Shown: one piece after another, positions 38,701 through 53,700 of the stretch
Layout of the letters: every line of letters begins with the position of its first letter
Position numbering within the stretch: the stretch's first letter is position 1
Assembly: GCF_002775205.1 (NCBI RefSeq)
Contig: NC_036447.1
Span: 33,185,245-33,249,244 of the forward strand
Length of the DNA: 64,000 bases
Reading direction: 5' to 3'
Origin: Xiphophorus maculatus
Lineage: Eukaryota > Chordata > Actinopteri > Cyprinodontiformes > Poeciliidae
Translations under genes and position numbers: made by a program
Notes under the pieces: generated by a model
What the model was told of the DNA's origin: nothing
Database searches by the model: none
What the model saw: only the letters and a program-made list of their open reading frames with translations

Positions 38701-41700
38701 GGCAAAGGTCACCAGGCTGGGAATCAAACCTGCGACGGCCACATCGAAGACGAAAGCCTCCTTATGTGGGTTGTGCTTAACCCAGTGCCACCACAACATC
38801 CCCCAACCAGCTTTTTTTTTTTTCAGGCTTTCCCCTGGTATGTAATCCATATGCAAAAGAACACTAGAGCTAAACTGACACTAGTAAAAACTAAACAAAC
38901 TAAGAACTTTCAAAAATCAACTAAACTAAGAAACAAATTACTAGAACTAATAAAAGTTAAAATAGAATTGAAAATCTGAACTCAAAATCTGAAAATCAAA
39001 ACTAAATCAAACTAGAAGTGTAAGCAGTTATCAGCGGCTTCCAAACCTGATCCAACAAGTCCCCGGTTCTCTGCCTCCCCTCATCCTGTCAGCTTGGTGT
39101 TGCCAGGACTAGTAGCACATTGAGCAAGTTGGGAATTTGCAGAACAGTGCTCACTCCTTAAAGATGTTATCATTACAATAAATGTAGCCTATATACAGTA
39201 GCATAGGAGCAAATCCAAATGGAACGCCTGAGGGAAGTCTGGGGTTCCCTCCCGGACCCGTTCCCCTGTGAACTAATCTCAGACAAGCAGAAGGCAATGG
39301 ATGAATGGAAACATTTCAGGATTCTAAAAATGTGACCACATTTTCTGAAATACCTCTGGAATAATGTTTAACTTTCAGACAAGGATGTTCTTGATGCTTT
39401 ATCTAAACTCAAGTTTGGAAAGGACCCAAAATAATCTCAGCAACATTTTAGGTTAAACTGTGCAGGATATACACCAGATTAAAAGGTGAAAAAAAGTTCC
39501 TAACATTTTAAATATTGAAAAATATTTTTTTCCAACTTCAAGTAGAATTACAACAAATGTTTTTAACGTACAGGTCGTAGTTTTGGACAGATGATGTCAA
39601 GAAGCAGCGTCAGCACATCCAGAGTGAGGTGGAGCTGGCCGATCCTGGATCTGATGCTTGCCGGGATGTCGGCCAACATGGTGGACAGAGCGTTCCTGCT
39701 GCTGAGGAGGCGAGAGGTGGCCTGCAGAGGACACCAACAGGAGTGCTTCAGAGTTTCTGTTACAAACACCCAAACTAACCTCCTCTCTTTTTTCATCAAA
39801 CTTCTCATATTCAAGCACAAGACTGTAACCTCCTGTTGGCTGTGAGGATAGCTGATGCGAGGCACATGCGTGTGGGCAAACAGGAAGTGAAACGTCACAG
39901 ACAGGAAGGGCAGATATCTCAGCAAGGAGAAGTTCTGTCCATGCAGAATCACTTGGTTCAGCCTGTCGGAAAACAGTAGCCAATCCAGAGCCTCAGACAC
40001 GCTCTGCAGTTTGGGGTCCCGCACTCTCACTGACAAATAGTTATCGTAGAGGCCCTGGAGAAAAGAGGGCAGTTGCTTTACTGTCATCTGTGCAGAAATT
40101 GAGCAAATAAAGAAAAAAAGCATTGGTGAAGCTGATTGAGTTTATTACCTGAGAGATCTTTTCATATTGTCCACTTGATGAAGCGAGGTGCAGAATGTGC
40201 TGAAACCTCTGAAAGCCACTTCCTGAACCAGGTGCCTCTTCAAAGCCTTTGCCAATATGTTTTCTGGTCAACACAAACCAACTTTTCTCAGCAACCAGTT
40301 AATGTAAAAAAACATTCTAAAGACCTTTGTATTTATAGCCAAAGAATTATTCCCTGACTGCTTGTTTGCACTCAACATTTTACATTTGCTAAAAGCTATT
40401 GAAAGAAAAAAAAAACATTTCACAGGGAAAGCCTGGTATTGTTTACTAAATGTAACATTTCATGTTCAAAGGCCAACACTGAATAGTAATAGTGTTGGCA
40501 TAATATGTAAAGCAATATAAAGGTTCAATATATAGGATTAACACAACAGGAGGACAAATGTTCCAGCGGGTCTGAGGATTTCTGCTGAAAGCTTCATTCT
40601 CTGTTTACATGTTGATAGTTGATCAACTTTGTCCTGAATTAGCTGCTGAATAACTTTTCTGGTGGTTGGGTTTCTTTTCCCACAAAGAACTCAAAGAATG
40701 AGTCACTACAAGCATTCAAACTGTTTATATGTCAGATGAGAACCAAATGTAAACACAGGAAGCATCTGCTTCACTGTCGCAACACTGCATAATAAATTAA
40801 AATTAGCTTGATAATTTCCATTCTGATTATTAATAATTTCTGAAGGGCAATTTGTTTACAGTGACAAAATAATTCATTTTATTTATGATTTCTGTTGTGT
40901 GGTTTTTATTTCCGTTTTATGTATTTTTTTTAGTTGCGTTTTATATTTGGATATTTAAAATGTCTTCTAATTACTGGCCCCTCTCCTCCCCTCCTCTTTC
41001 CCCTCATCACTTTCTTCCCCTCATTCAGTTCTGGGTGGGAGAATTTAATTACTGGGTGGGGATTTATCACATTTTAAATTAAGCAGTTGAGAACAGTGGG
41101 TTGTGATTCCTTTCTGTACACTTTCTTACTTGTCTGTAGGCCTGTCACGATAGCAAATTTTGCTGAACGATTAATTGTCTCAAAAATTATTGCGATAAAC
41201 AATAATATTGTTTGAAGACCTTTTTACACTGATTTAATGGAAATGATGTAATAATGCATGTGATTTCCTGCCAAAGATAGATATTCTTTTGAAAATAAAG
41301 TGTAACACTGGAACTGATAAACAAAATAAACAAAACAACCAAAAACAAAAATAAAATGGATTCTCAGTCTCCATTAACAAAAAACTCACTTGAAAAAAAC
41401 AACTAAACAGCATAAAGCCAAAGTGGAAATAAATACTGCATTCAACCAAAAGAGTGCAGATTATGAAGTCTGTATATTATGTTGCCCTTCAGTAATAATT
41501 AGATTTAAATAGAGACAATGGGCACATCGACTACCTGATGCAATAGTTCACACTACATGATTTTTTGCTCCTATTTTTCCCCTTACAACAATCTTAAAAC
41601 GTTGGTCTTTCTAAGATTGTGTGGTTTGTTACGGTAGATCGTCATGGCCGCTCTGATCCAAATCAGGGGTTTTCCCCGACTGGGAGGTTAAAGCAGCCTG

Positions 41701-44700
41701 TTGAATGTGACAGGCAGCCAATCAGAAAGCACGGATTCTCCTCCAAGCTTTTTGAGGGGAAAATACGAGGGGAATCCCAAACAGCTGACATGGCGCAACC
41801 CGAAGTCCAGCGGACATTGGAGATGATATGTGGAAACAACATTAATGTTTATTCAACATGCAAAGAATATAGAAATGACAAGGGGAGGAGTTGGAGCGAA
41901 ATTGCTACCGCAGTTGATAAACCCGGTAACTTTTCAGCTGTTCTTCGTTACGTGACGTAAATAGGTTCTAATGATTTTCATTCAGTCAGGACTTTACGCT
42001 GACACTAGCCACATGCATTGCAGGTAGATTGTAGTAAAGCATTGATTAATGCCTGGTTTTAAAATTAGTTCACTGGACTTGTAGCCATTATTTTGTGCCC
42101 ATTGTTGGACACCACACGGCAGGAACAAACCGATGGAACCGTTATACCAAGGATTTCTGTCGGCTAATGCGTGATCTGTCAGGTTTTGAAAATGAGCCGA
42201 CAATCGGCCGACAACTCGTGTGCGCTGGGCTTTACACTAAGGAAATGAGGAAGGGGGGAGTCTGTGGAGAGCACTGGAGTTGAGCCTTTTTTCATTCGGT
42301 GTCATTAACAGAAAGAGAAAAGGGCCGGATGAGACGATAATGCCGATAAATAAAATGACGTAGATAGTTTTAATTTATCGTGCCATTAATTGATTTATCT
42401 TTTATCGCGACAGGCCTACTTGTCTGTAAATATTATTGACCATTTGTGCATATTGTATTGGCACAAAAACATCTACAAGTCACAACAAGCAGTGGAGCAG
42501 TCCCCTGTTTGCACTAGAGCAGTGGTGCCCAAAGTGGGTCCTGGAGGGCCGCATCCTGCATGGTCTAGTTCTCTCTCTGGTTTAACGCACCTGGATCAAA
42601 TGATGGCTTGTTAGAAAGCCTAAGAACACTGACATGCTGAAAAGGTTGTTACTACCAGGGAGAGAACTAGAACATGCAGGATGCCGGCCCTCCAGGACCC
42701 ACTTTGGGCACCACTGCACTAGTGGTATGCCCCAACCACACAGACACTTTGATGCTGGCTTGTTTGCAACCGGCTTCTAAGGCAGGATGGCTAAGGAGAG
42801 TATCAATCGGGTAAGGACAGATATTAATGTTTGTTTTAGTGTAACAAAGATAAAGGGTGTAATTAAACAAAAAGTGAAAGAGAGGTGGCAAAAGTTATGG
42901 GTAGAAGAAAGGAAAGGATGGTGGTTTTATAAAATAAAAAAAGAGAATTGGACAAATGAGAAACACGGAAAGAAAAAGGAGAGAAGAGATAATTATTTCA
43001 TGACTTAGAATAGGACACACTGGATTGAATAGCACATTATTTTTGATAGGAAAACATGAGACAGAGAAATGTGAGTGTGGGGAAGATGAGACAATAGAAC
43101 ATTTTATTTATTTTATTATTTTGCATTGTAGGAATTACAGGATTCAGATAAACAAGTTAATTAGGAACCTCAGTAATATGAAAATGAAATTTGACATTGT
43201 TGATTTACTGTGGACCAATTGGTACCGGGCCGCGTAAGAAACAATTAAATATTTCCGTTTTACATATTATGTGAGTCTGGAGGAGCTTTTATTTTGAAAA
43301 TCCTTTTACCGGACTCTCTCTGTTACATCTTGCGCGCCAACATTGAGCCCACAAACAGCAAAATGAGTAAGAAACATATCAGATGTGTTTGGAAAGTTTC
43401 TTTGCGAGCGGAAAAGGCCCAGAGAAGAGACAGGAGAATGGATTTATCCCGGACCGGTAGGTGATTCCCACATTCCAAGCCCGCTCTGCATGATATGGTG
43501 ACCGGCTCGTTAATGAGGCAATGAAGCCTTCAAACTGCTTCGCCACGTAGAGACCAAGCACCCTGTGCATAAGCAACACTTCGGGTGACATTGTCTCTCA
43601 TCACTCCCAGATGGAACCATCTTGTTGCAGAGAAATAAGCTCAGGGCTCCCATTAGTCGTTATAGTAAGTTAAAATTTTCGCAAAAGTTAAATGTTCGTT
43701 TTTGTGGCGCATCTATATCTTATTTCGAAGGGATATGTAAACGTTACCATAGCGACCCGAGTCAGAGAGCGTTAGGGCAGTGGTCGAGAGTAGAGGAGTA
43801 GAGCTTGTGAGTTTTAGGTCTGGTTCACACAGCACCATTTAAGGATTGTCGGCCGATTTTATGACCACACATGACACGAGCCGATAAAAATCCTACAGGT
43901 TCAGTCGGTTCGTGTGTCCAGCCACACGGCAGGAGCAACACACCACACGAACCGATTCCACTCGCAAACATCCCGATTCCAGAGGAAAATCCAGTAAAAC
44001 CCCCAACATACCATACATGAATTTAGAATAATCAAACACAGATGATGATGTAGAAGCAGCAGTGATAGTTTGTGGACTCATTTTAAACGATAAAAGACGT
44101 AACAAATAGAAAAGGTGTTTGATAAAAGACTGCGGGAGCAGCCGCTCTATTTGCTGCACTATGAGTTATGTTTTTTCGTAGTTAACATTTTTAACTGAAT
44201 AAACATAGCCACACATAATAAACATATATAAAATGACCTTTACATATAGTAATAAACATTTCCACATATCACCTCCGATGTCGACCGGACTCTCAGTTGC
44301 CATGGCAACTGTTTGGGATTCCCTCCATTCTTACGTCATCGCGCTTTCTGATTGGCTACCTGTCACATTCAACAGGCTGCGTTCTTGCTCCCAGTCAGGG
44401 AAAAAAACCCACAGGCTGTGAAGTACAGCTCCTCCTCATAGCTTTATTTTCTAAGCTTCAGAGCTTCTGCCTCACAGAGCAGGCCTTCGCCATCACTCCC
44501 CACTCGGCTCCTTCAGACTAGCCAGCAGCAATTAGCAAACACCTGATGGAACTTCTAGTCTGCTGAGCTCAGACTTCTAGTCTGCTAGTTCTCAGCGAAA
44601 CACAGGAAAAAATACAGTCATGGCCAAAAGTATTGAGAATGGCACAAATATTATATTTTCACATGATCTTCTGCCCTCTGGTTTTCATGTGTGTATGTCA

Positions 44701-47700
44701 GATGTTGTCATCACATACAGAAATACAACTGCAATCATATTATGAGTAACAAAAGCTTTTAATGACAGTTAGAATGAGTTAATGCAGCAAGTCAATATTT
44801 GCAGTGTTGACCCCTCTTCTTCAGGACCTCTGCAATTCTCCCTGGCATGCTCTCAATCAATTTCTGGACCAAATCCTGACTGATAGCAGTCCATTCTTGC
44901 ACAATCATTGCTTGCATTTTGTCAGAATTCCTAGGTTTTCGTTTGTCCACCCGTCTCTTGATGATTGACCACAAGTTTTTAATGGGATTAAGATCAGGGG
45001 AGTTTCCAGGCCATGGACCCAAATCTCTATGTTTTGTTCCCTGAGCCAGTTAGATATCACCTTTGCTTTATGGCAAGGTGCTCCATCATGCTGGAAAAGG
45101 CATTGTTCATCACCAAACTGCTCTTGGACGGTTGGGAGAAGTTGCTCTCGGAGGACATTCTGGTACCATTCTTTATTCATAGCTGTGTTTTTAGGTAAGA
45201 CTATGAGAAAGCCGACTCCCTTGGCTGAGAAGCAACCCCACACATGAATGGTTTCAGGATGCTTTACAGTTGGCATGAGACAAGACTGGTGGTAGCGCTC
45301 ACCTTGTCTTCTCCGAACAAGCCGTTTTCCAGATGTCCCAAACAATCGGAAAGGGGATTCATCAGAGAAAATGGCTTTACCCCAGTCCTCAGCAGTCCAC
45401 TCCCTGTACCTTTTGCAGAATATCAGTCTGTCCCTGATGTTTTTCCTGGAGAGAAGTGGCTTCTTTGCTGCCCTCCTTGAGACCAGGCCTTGCTCCAAGA
45501 GTCTCCGCCTCACAGTGCGTGCAGATGCACTCACACCTGCCTGCTGCCATTCCTGAGCAAGCTCTGCACTGCTGGTAGCCCGATCCCGCAGCTGAAACAC
45601 TTTTAAGAGACGGTCCTGGCACTTGCTGGTCTTTCTTGGGCGCCCTGGAGCCTTTTTGGCAACAATGGAACCTCTCTCCTTGAAGTTCTTGATGATGCGA
45701 TAAATTGTTGACTGAGGTGCAATCTTTCTAGCTGCGATTTTCTTTCCTGTTAGGCCATTTTTGTGCAGTGCAATGATGACTGCACGTGTTTCTTTCGAGG
45801 TAACCATGGTTCACAGAAGAGAAACAATGATGCCAAGCACCAGCCTCTTTTTAAAGTGTCCAGTGGTGTCATTCTTACTTAATCATGACAGATTGATCTC
45901 CAGCCCTGTCCTCATCACCACCCACACCTGTGTTAATGGAGCAATCACTGAAACAATGTTAGCTGGTCCTTTTAAGGCAGGGCTGCAATGAAGTTGAAAT
46001 GTGCTTTGGGGGATAAAGTTCATTTTCTAGGCAAATATTGACTTTGCAATTAATTGCTGTTACGCTGATTACTCTTTATAACATTCTGGAGTATATAGAT
46101 ACGATAAGATGAGATAAGATTTATTTGTCATTGTCATCAACAAGTTACAACGAGATTGAGATGCAAATTGCCGTTATAAAAACTGAAGCAGTAGACTTTG
46201 TAAATATTAACATTTGAATCATTCTCAAAACATTTGGCCATGACTGTATTGTTAAAGGGTTAATAAAGGAGCAATATTGTGATGAACTTCTGAAGGCAGA
46301 TCTTCAGGAAGAGTAAGAGTTTTTAAAGAGACAGACGCCCAATTTCAAGGAATTAAATCAGGAAGTAAAGTTTCTTTTAAGTCATTTTTTAACAACTGAA
46401 GATATAACAAACAGTTACTTGATTGTGCTAAAAAATGGCACTAAAATATGCCTGTAAAACACATAGTACTGCTCCTTTAATTTATTATTTAATCATTTTC
46501 CTGTATTTTATTTGAAATATTACTAATGTTTTAACCAATGTTTTGATTTATTTTCTTTGGAGCTGCTGTATCAATCCAAAGGTAAATGCAGTTAAAGATC
46601 CCCAAACCAGGAAGATCTCAGGCTCTTCTGCAGGTTCTCTTCTAGACTTCCCACTGCTACAGTTATCTGTCAACACCACCACTCACAGTACACACAGTTT
46701 ACCGTTTAGTACGTGGTAACTGGAAGATCTCCTGCCACAGATAGAACAAGCCTTTGTTCTGGTCCTTCTGCCCAACAGAGACTCTTTGGATGATTCTGGA
46801 GTCCAGCTGCTTCAAGCCACGCCCATGCAGGAACTGCCCAGACAGGAGCCATATGCTAAATATGATGTGATGCAATGCAATGTAAAACAGACAAATAAGA
46901 GGTTTGTTCAGAAAATCACCAGGCACCTGTAGTGTGTTGATGCAGGAGCGGATGTCATTATCTGTCTTCTCACACAAGCACATCAGAGCACCTGTGTCTG
47001 CTTTCAGGCCCTGCAGCGTGGAGATCTGGGAGAGAAAAAAGAAAGAAGAGGAAAGTCTGAGCTTTAAAACTTGTGTCTTCATGTGAGTATTTACATGTTT
47101 AAATACTGACCTCTGCCAATCTCTGAGAGAGGCGAGAAGGCTGAGTTTGTGGGAAAGCCAGAAGAAAAGCTTGTTGCCTGAGAGGTCTGAGAGCAGGAAC
47201 ATAACTAAAAGAAGGGGAAAAAAGTTGAAATATGTAGAAATGAAACATTAAAGACATGAACTGATGTGAAACAGAAAGAATCCCTCTGTTAGTTTTGAGG
47301 TTGTGCAATCTGGGTCATGATGAAATGAGTCTGTTCTTTACTTAGTTCTAGACATTAAACAAATCTAACCTCCACTGTACAAAAATACAGAACAGATTCA
47401 TCACCATCAATATTTCTTAAAGATCAAACTAAAATGAAGATCAATGTGAAAAAAGTAAGTACACCCCATTAAGTCCAGCAGCTATACCTTCCAACATTTG
47501 TTTATGTCCAAAAAGGGTAAAACCTATTTCAGAACATGGATTCAAACATGAGGCTTCCAACATTCTTTTTATTTAAACATTTTCTCTTGAAATTTTGTTG
47601 GTTCAGCTCCGTTTTACTTTCTGTGAAGAAAAAGAGAAAATTAGATACACTCACTTCCCGTGTCCAAACAAAAGCAAAACCCTAATGTATAGATTAGTAC

Positions 47701-50700
47701 AGATAGGTGGACCTGGTGAGCCGATCAACATGAACAAAAAAGTACAGCAGGGGGCCAACAGAACACAGGGCCATGGAAGCCCCTGCAGGGAAACCAGACT
47801 AAGGCAAAAATGGTCCAAAAAGAACCTACTGCAAACAAAAGAAGTCAAAACAGGACAATCGTTTCCACCGGGCCAAAATTACAACAAAAAAACCCAAACA
47901 AAGGTTGTGGAGTGAGAGAAGAGAAAGACGGTATTCTGAAGGTCAGCCTATTTATAGGCAGGAACAGCTCAAAACAAACAAACAATAATTACAAAATACA
48001 TGTAATTAACCAAACCCCAAAAAACACATATCTGCCTGTGACACAGTTGGTGCCAAATTCAGTTGTTGGGATAACAGGCTCTATATGAAACACAAAAACC
48101 TTTTCCTCTACAAAGTGTTTGTATAAAGACAGGCAGTCAGGTCCTGCAGCTGCAAAGCCAGCCCACACCATCACTCCTCCAGCACTGTGCTGAACAGCTG
48201 GGATGAGGCGTTTGACTACTATGGAGCAATGCTACAATTTCAGAAGGATACTTTGCTGTTAAATGTCATTGTTTATCTTACAGGTCGTTACATATGCAGA
48301 TGATTGGGCGAAGCAGTACAAACTCCTTCTTTTTCTTCTTGGCCGTCTCTGTCCCAGCATCCCCACCGTGTGTGTCTTTCCTGTTCAGCGCTGATAACAG
48401 GATGTTGATGGCCGCCTGCAGAAGAAGGTAATGTTTAGACCCGCTCTAAGTCACCCAGCATCTCTCAGCGCAGCCTCAGGTCGTTACCGCCGGCGCTCCG
48501 TCAATCTCGTCAATAATCAGGCAGTTGGGCCTCTCGTTGGCTCCTAGAACAGACTTCATCTGAGTTGCCGTGTCAATGCGTTTCTGGAAGACCTCTGCAC
48601 TCCGATCGTCGCTAAGGGAACAAAGAGAATTCAGATCAAGATTAAGCTTCTTGTTTAACTCTGATGATGAGTCCTGACTGCAGAAGGTCTGACCTGGCAT
48701 TGATTTCCACCACATTGTACCCAGCATGCTTTGCTATGACATGAGCCAAGGTGGTCTTCCCTAAACCGGGAGGTCCAGACAGTAGCGCCACCTAGAAGGA
48801 TACACAAATTCGTTGTGTTCCAAATTCACATGATGGAAACCATGGCGATGGTTCAGCTGCTGAGTGTCTACCCGGTATTTGGGTCGTTTGTACTGGTCTA
48901 GTTCAGCCTCCAAGATTTCCTCAGTCATCTCCATTTTGCTCTTGAAGCGGTTTGGATTCTGACTTCCCTGGCTGAGTTTGAATGAGTTCTGATTGGCTGA
49001 TTGTCTGTCGGAGCGAACAGGGCGGGATTTCCTCTCCCTTCCAAACACCACGTTGTCCCACAGCTTCAGCCACTTCAGCAGACACCGGTTAGTGAACTGG
49101 AAGGAGAGAGCAAATCGCAGCATGAGCCCCTGAATCCCGAGAAGGGATGACCACACACAGAATGAAATGGGAGCGCTTACATCATCACTGAGGAGCTCTG
49201 TGTAGTGACGCGGTGAGAATCTTTCCACCCACAGTTGGGATGTTTGTCCCTCGGCGTCTTGGGGATCCTCATTCTCCTGGTCCTCGGTGTTTCCAGAGTC
49301 AGTAAACACATTGTTTAAACTGCTGCAGGAGGAGACAGCAGTTACAACATCCATTTCTCTTCTCTGAGTGTTCAGATAACAAAAAGGCAAGCGAGTTACC
49401 TGACCAGCAGCTCAGTAAGACGCTGTGACTCAACAACCTGCTGGTGATGCTGTAGGAATAATTTTAAAAAAAATAAGAGCAGGTGTTTAGAGTGCTTCAA
49501 AAATATAGAGTGTCTCCTGGTCTATAAGATTGAAACCTTATAATGTCTGCACACGCTCCTGATAAAGCTTTGGTGGTGTGAACAGATAGGACCTTGAGAA
49601 CTCATTCAGACATATTTCCCACCATTAATGTGACACTATTGTTGTATAATTCAGCTGATAAAAAATGTGTATCTGAAAAATCTGTTCAATAAACAAAAGT
49701 ATTAATGACTCTGAACTCATCCAATCACTGAATAGATGCTTAGAACAGATCAATGTGTGGATGTGCAGTTTTGTTTCTGAACAGAAACAAGTCATTATCT
49801 TTGGACCTAATTAGGAACGATCTAGAGTTGTAGATCTAGAGTCAATGCACAGCTTCAGTTATTACAACTGAAAACCAGCAATCAGGCCTGAAACCTGGGA
49901 GTAGTGATGGACTCTGACCTGAACCTCCAGAGCCACATAAAGACAGTTACAAAGTTGGCCTTCTATCACCTGAAGAATATTTCCAGGATTAAAGGACTAA
50001 CGTCTCAGCCAGATCTAGAGAAACTCATTCATGGGTTTATCTGTAGTCACATTGTTTACTACAACAGTGTCTTTACAGGTCTGCCGCTAATCCAGAATGT
50101 TGTTGCTGGCATTCTCACTAAAACCCAAGAGGATAGAGCCCATCGACCCAGTTCTAAAGTCTTTCCTTTGGCTCCCTGTAGCTCAAAGAATAGACTTTAA
50201 AATACTGTTGTAAGTTTATAAATCACTGAACAGCTGAGCACCACAATAAATTTAAGAACTGCTCCATATGTCTCAGGTCTTCTGGTTCTGCTATGCAACC
50301 TCAGAACCAGAATCAAAATGGGGAAGCAGCGATCAGCTTCTATGCACCACAAATCTGGACCAGACTTCCAGAAAACTGTAAAACCAAGTAAAACAGCTAA
50401 AGTGTGGATGTTGTGTGTCTTGTCTCTATGCTGCTGTAACTGCGAAATAATTTCCCTGCTGGGATGAATAAAGTAATTCTATTCTATTCTATTCTAAAGC
50501 CTTTAAATCTAGACTAAAAACCAATCAGTTTAGAGTTGCTTTTGAACCATAAATGAAACAATGACCAACAGTTTTATGTGTATGCATGGCTTTGATGATG
50601 GTACTCATGAAAATGTAATGTTTGTCACTGGTTTCTCAATTATTGTTTTTTTGACATTTTATTTTTATGTTTTTATGATGTAAAGCATTTGAACTGCCTT

Positions 50701-53700
50701 GCTGCTGACATGTGCTACGCAATTAACTTGACTTATTTTTTGATTGATTGATATTGTTATACGTTTTGTCCATCTGTGTCAAGTATCTGTATTCTATAAG
50801 AGCAATACACCTAGACAAATTTCAGATTTGTCTAGGTGTATTGCAACAAATGACTTGACTTTAGTAGAACAAAAGCATCACTTGATGGAAATGAAATACA
50901 AGAAAAAGTGACAAAAGACTGAATAGGGGGATGGACAGACAGACTGATAACTTTTAGACAGCAGGATATCAATCCTGATATCTAAAAGTTCCTGTCTTTA
51001 TTCAAAACATCAAAAATGCACCAAATTCTAGGCTTTTCCAGACTCTACAGGGAAAAAAAAGTCGAACTTGTGGAAAGCTGTTCCTTAAAAAACACTTTGT
51101 CCTGCTATGCTTTTACTGTAATGATCCAGTGGGAATACCTCATTTCTGTATGTCCCAGTCAAATCCCTACCCTCTGTTCAGACCCACTGGCAGTTATATG
51201 ACCTCACAGAGTTGCACTGATTGACTCACCCTCTCAGCCTCCTGTTCTCTCAGCACTCTTACTGGCAACGCCAGCAGTCCCAGTGCACTATGGGAGTTTG
51301 GCGATATTCTGTTTGGCGAGTTGACAGTCTGGAGAATTTGAGGGAAAATAGGTGATAAACTTCCAGATTTGTTCTGGAGAAGCTTAACAGACATGTAGGA
51401 CTAACGCTGAGAGGATTACCTTTGTATCCGCCTCTCCTTTCTGTCGGAGGTAGACCCGATTTCCTGATGAGTCCGTCACACTAATGAAGTCTCCCTCCAA
51501 AGGCGGGCGCCTCAGAACACACTTGGATGGTGGGGGCGATGTGACGGGCCGCCTGGGTGTCTCTGGGATCTCAGCCAAGCCACTGATATCCAACACAGCA
51601 GGAGTAGATCTACAACACAAACCAATCCCTCTCATTGAACATGAACATGAAATTTTTCTTTTCAAGCTGAACCTCTGTCTCCCTCCTTGTGTACCTCTTT
51701 GTGTATTTTTCCCATCCCAACATTAAGTTCTGATACCTGAAGGTGTTTGACGGCTCATAATGCTCAGGGGAGGATGGAGGCGTGATGTTATCATCCTGTG
51801 ACGGGACGTTCCTCTGCTGAGTTTGGGATGCATTGAAAAGACGCCTAACAACTCCCGTATCTTGCTTCTGCCGCTTTGCTTTATGAGCTGCAAGAATTTT
51901 ACTTTCAATCAGATTACATTAATAATAATCACAATGAATAATAATTAAAGGCTGAACTTACTGCTGGGTTGATTATCCAGAAGGTGCTGCATGTCTGAAA
52001 TGTCGTCTCCCTGGACCTGTTTCAGACATTGGGCCGGCTGGGAGGTTTCCTCTAGAAGATTAAATTATAATCTGTCACTTTCTTGTTTCATCAATGACTT
52101 ATTAATTGTATAAATAATCCATAATAAATTCAAACTACGAATACAGTATATCAAACAAGTGCTTTATCTTTAATAAACTCTTCAGCTTAAAACTCAAATT
52201 GATTTCACAAATTGGGTCAAATGTTAAGGCTATCCTTTATAGAGCTTTTCATAAATGGTTGGAATATTTTGCCCATTTCTCCTGAGAGAACTGATATAAC
52301 CAAGTCAGATTTTCAGCTTTGCCTTCAAGTTTTCAATGCGATTTCTTTGATTTTGTTTTAAACCACTTTGTATGTATGATCAGTATTAGTCCTTTGGAAA
52401 GAGTTGTTTTCTTAAAATATGTCTAAATATATCTAGATATGCCTTAATTTCCTTTAATGTTTTTCACAAATCAGAATCTTACACCACAATAGATGTGAAC
52501 TTTACCAAATGGTTTAAAGCAGTGGTCCCCAAACTACGGCCCGCGGGCCAGATGCGGCCCGCCTCCACATTTGGTCCGGCCCCCTGAACAATACCAGAGT
52601 ATTTTCATATATGTGCATTTTTATTTGATAAGTTGGACTTTTGCAATAAAATAAATGTTCCTTAGTAATGAAGTTTATTTATTATTAACTACTAGTTAGT
52701 AACTGTTTTATACATGCATATAATTGACCCTAACCCTTTTTTTTATGTGGAGAATCCAGTGTTATTTGGTTATTATTTATTTCATAAATAGTGTTATTTC
52801 CTGACTTTTGTTCTCTGAAGAATCCAGAAAAGGTTATTTGATTGTGCTTTCTGAAAAACAATACATTTTTATGTTTAGCACTCTTACAATCGTCACACTT
52901 TTTCTGTTACAAACTGACCCCGGCCCCCCATCAGAGAAGGGACAAGTTATGTGGCCCTCACAGGAGAAAGTTTGGGGACCCCTGGTTTAAAGCCTTAGGC
53001 AATCTCAGTGTGTTAAGACTTACAACTTTTAAGTAAGCTAATATTTTCTGAAAATAAAAAATTCTCCCTTTTTATCCAGCCATTTAGCAGAATAAATATA
53101 ATTTTTAGAATCCCCAAATGACCTAAATATGAAAGGTCAGTCTGATCTGATTTACTGTCAAGGTGTGAGAAAGAAAACAATGTGGTTATGAGCTTTTTTT
53201 AATCAGTGAATGTAAATATGTGGTTTCAACTCCAAGTCCTCTATGATAGTGTTTCCCAACCCTGATCCTCAAGGCGCACTGCTCTGCAGGATTTAGATGT
53301 TTCCCTGCTACAGCACCTATGATTTCAATATATGGCTGATTAACAGGCTTTTGTTGTTGTGGAATCATCTGAATTAGGTGTCTTCAATCAGGGAAATATC
53401 TGTATGGTATAGTGCAGTCATATGTGCATAGAATCAGTGTTATAGAGAGAAAAAAAGCTTGATTAAACCTGCAAAAACATGGTGGCAAAAGGTTTACAAA
53501 AGCACAACTACATAAAAACTCTAAAATATAAAACAACAAATTGCTTACTTTGCCATTAAAATTAAATTAAATTTGAACATCAAATTACATAAATTAATCG
53601 TTCACTCAATTAATTTTAATTAGAATAGAACAGAATATAAATATCCATTACTGTCCCACATTGTGCAGAAGAATAAAATTATGTTGACAGTTAATATTTG

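Noticed and set aside
39563..40123. Single 186-residue chtf18 exon
   Set aside because: It contains a 108-bp intron with splice sites; removing it gives the same spacing as the human protein.
44905..45807. Domesticated host transposase gene
   Set aside because: Flanked by intact Tc1 termini and TA sites, frameshifted and with a mutated catalytic residue; an ordinary dead copy.
46590..46650. Possible extra chtf18 exon between exons 14 and 15
   Set aside because: The acceptor is plausible, but no donor keeps the phase; exon 14 joins exon 15 directly in frame.
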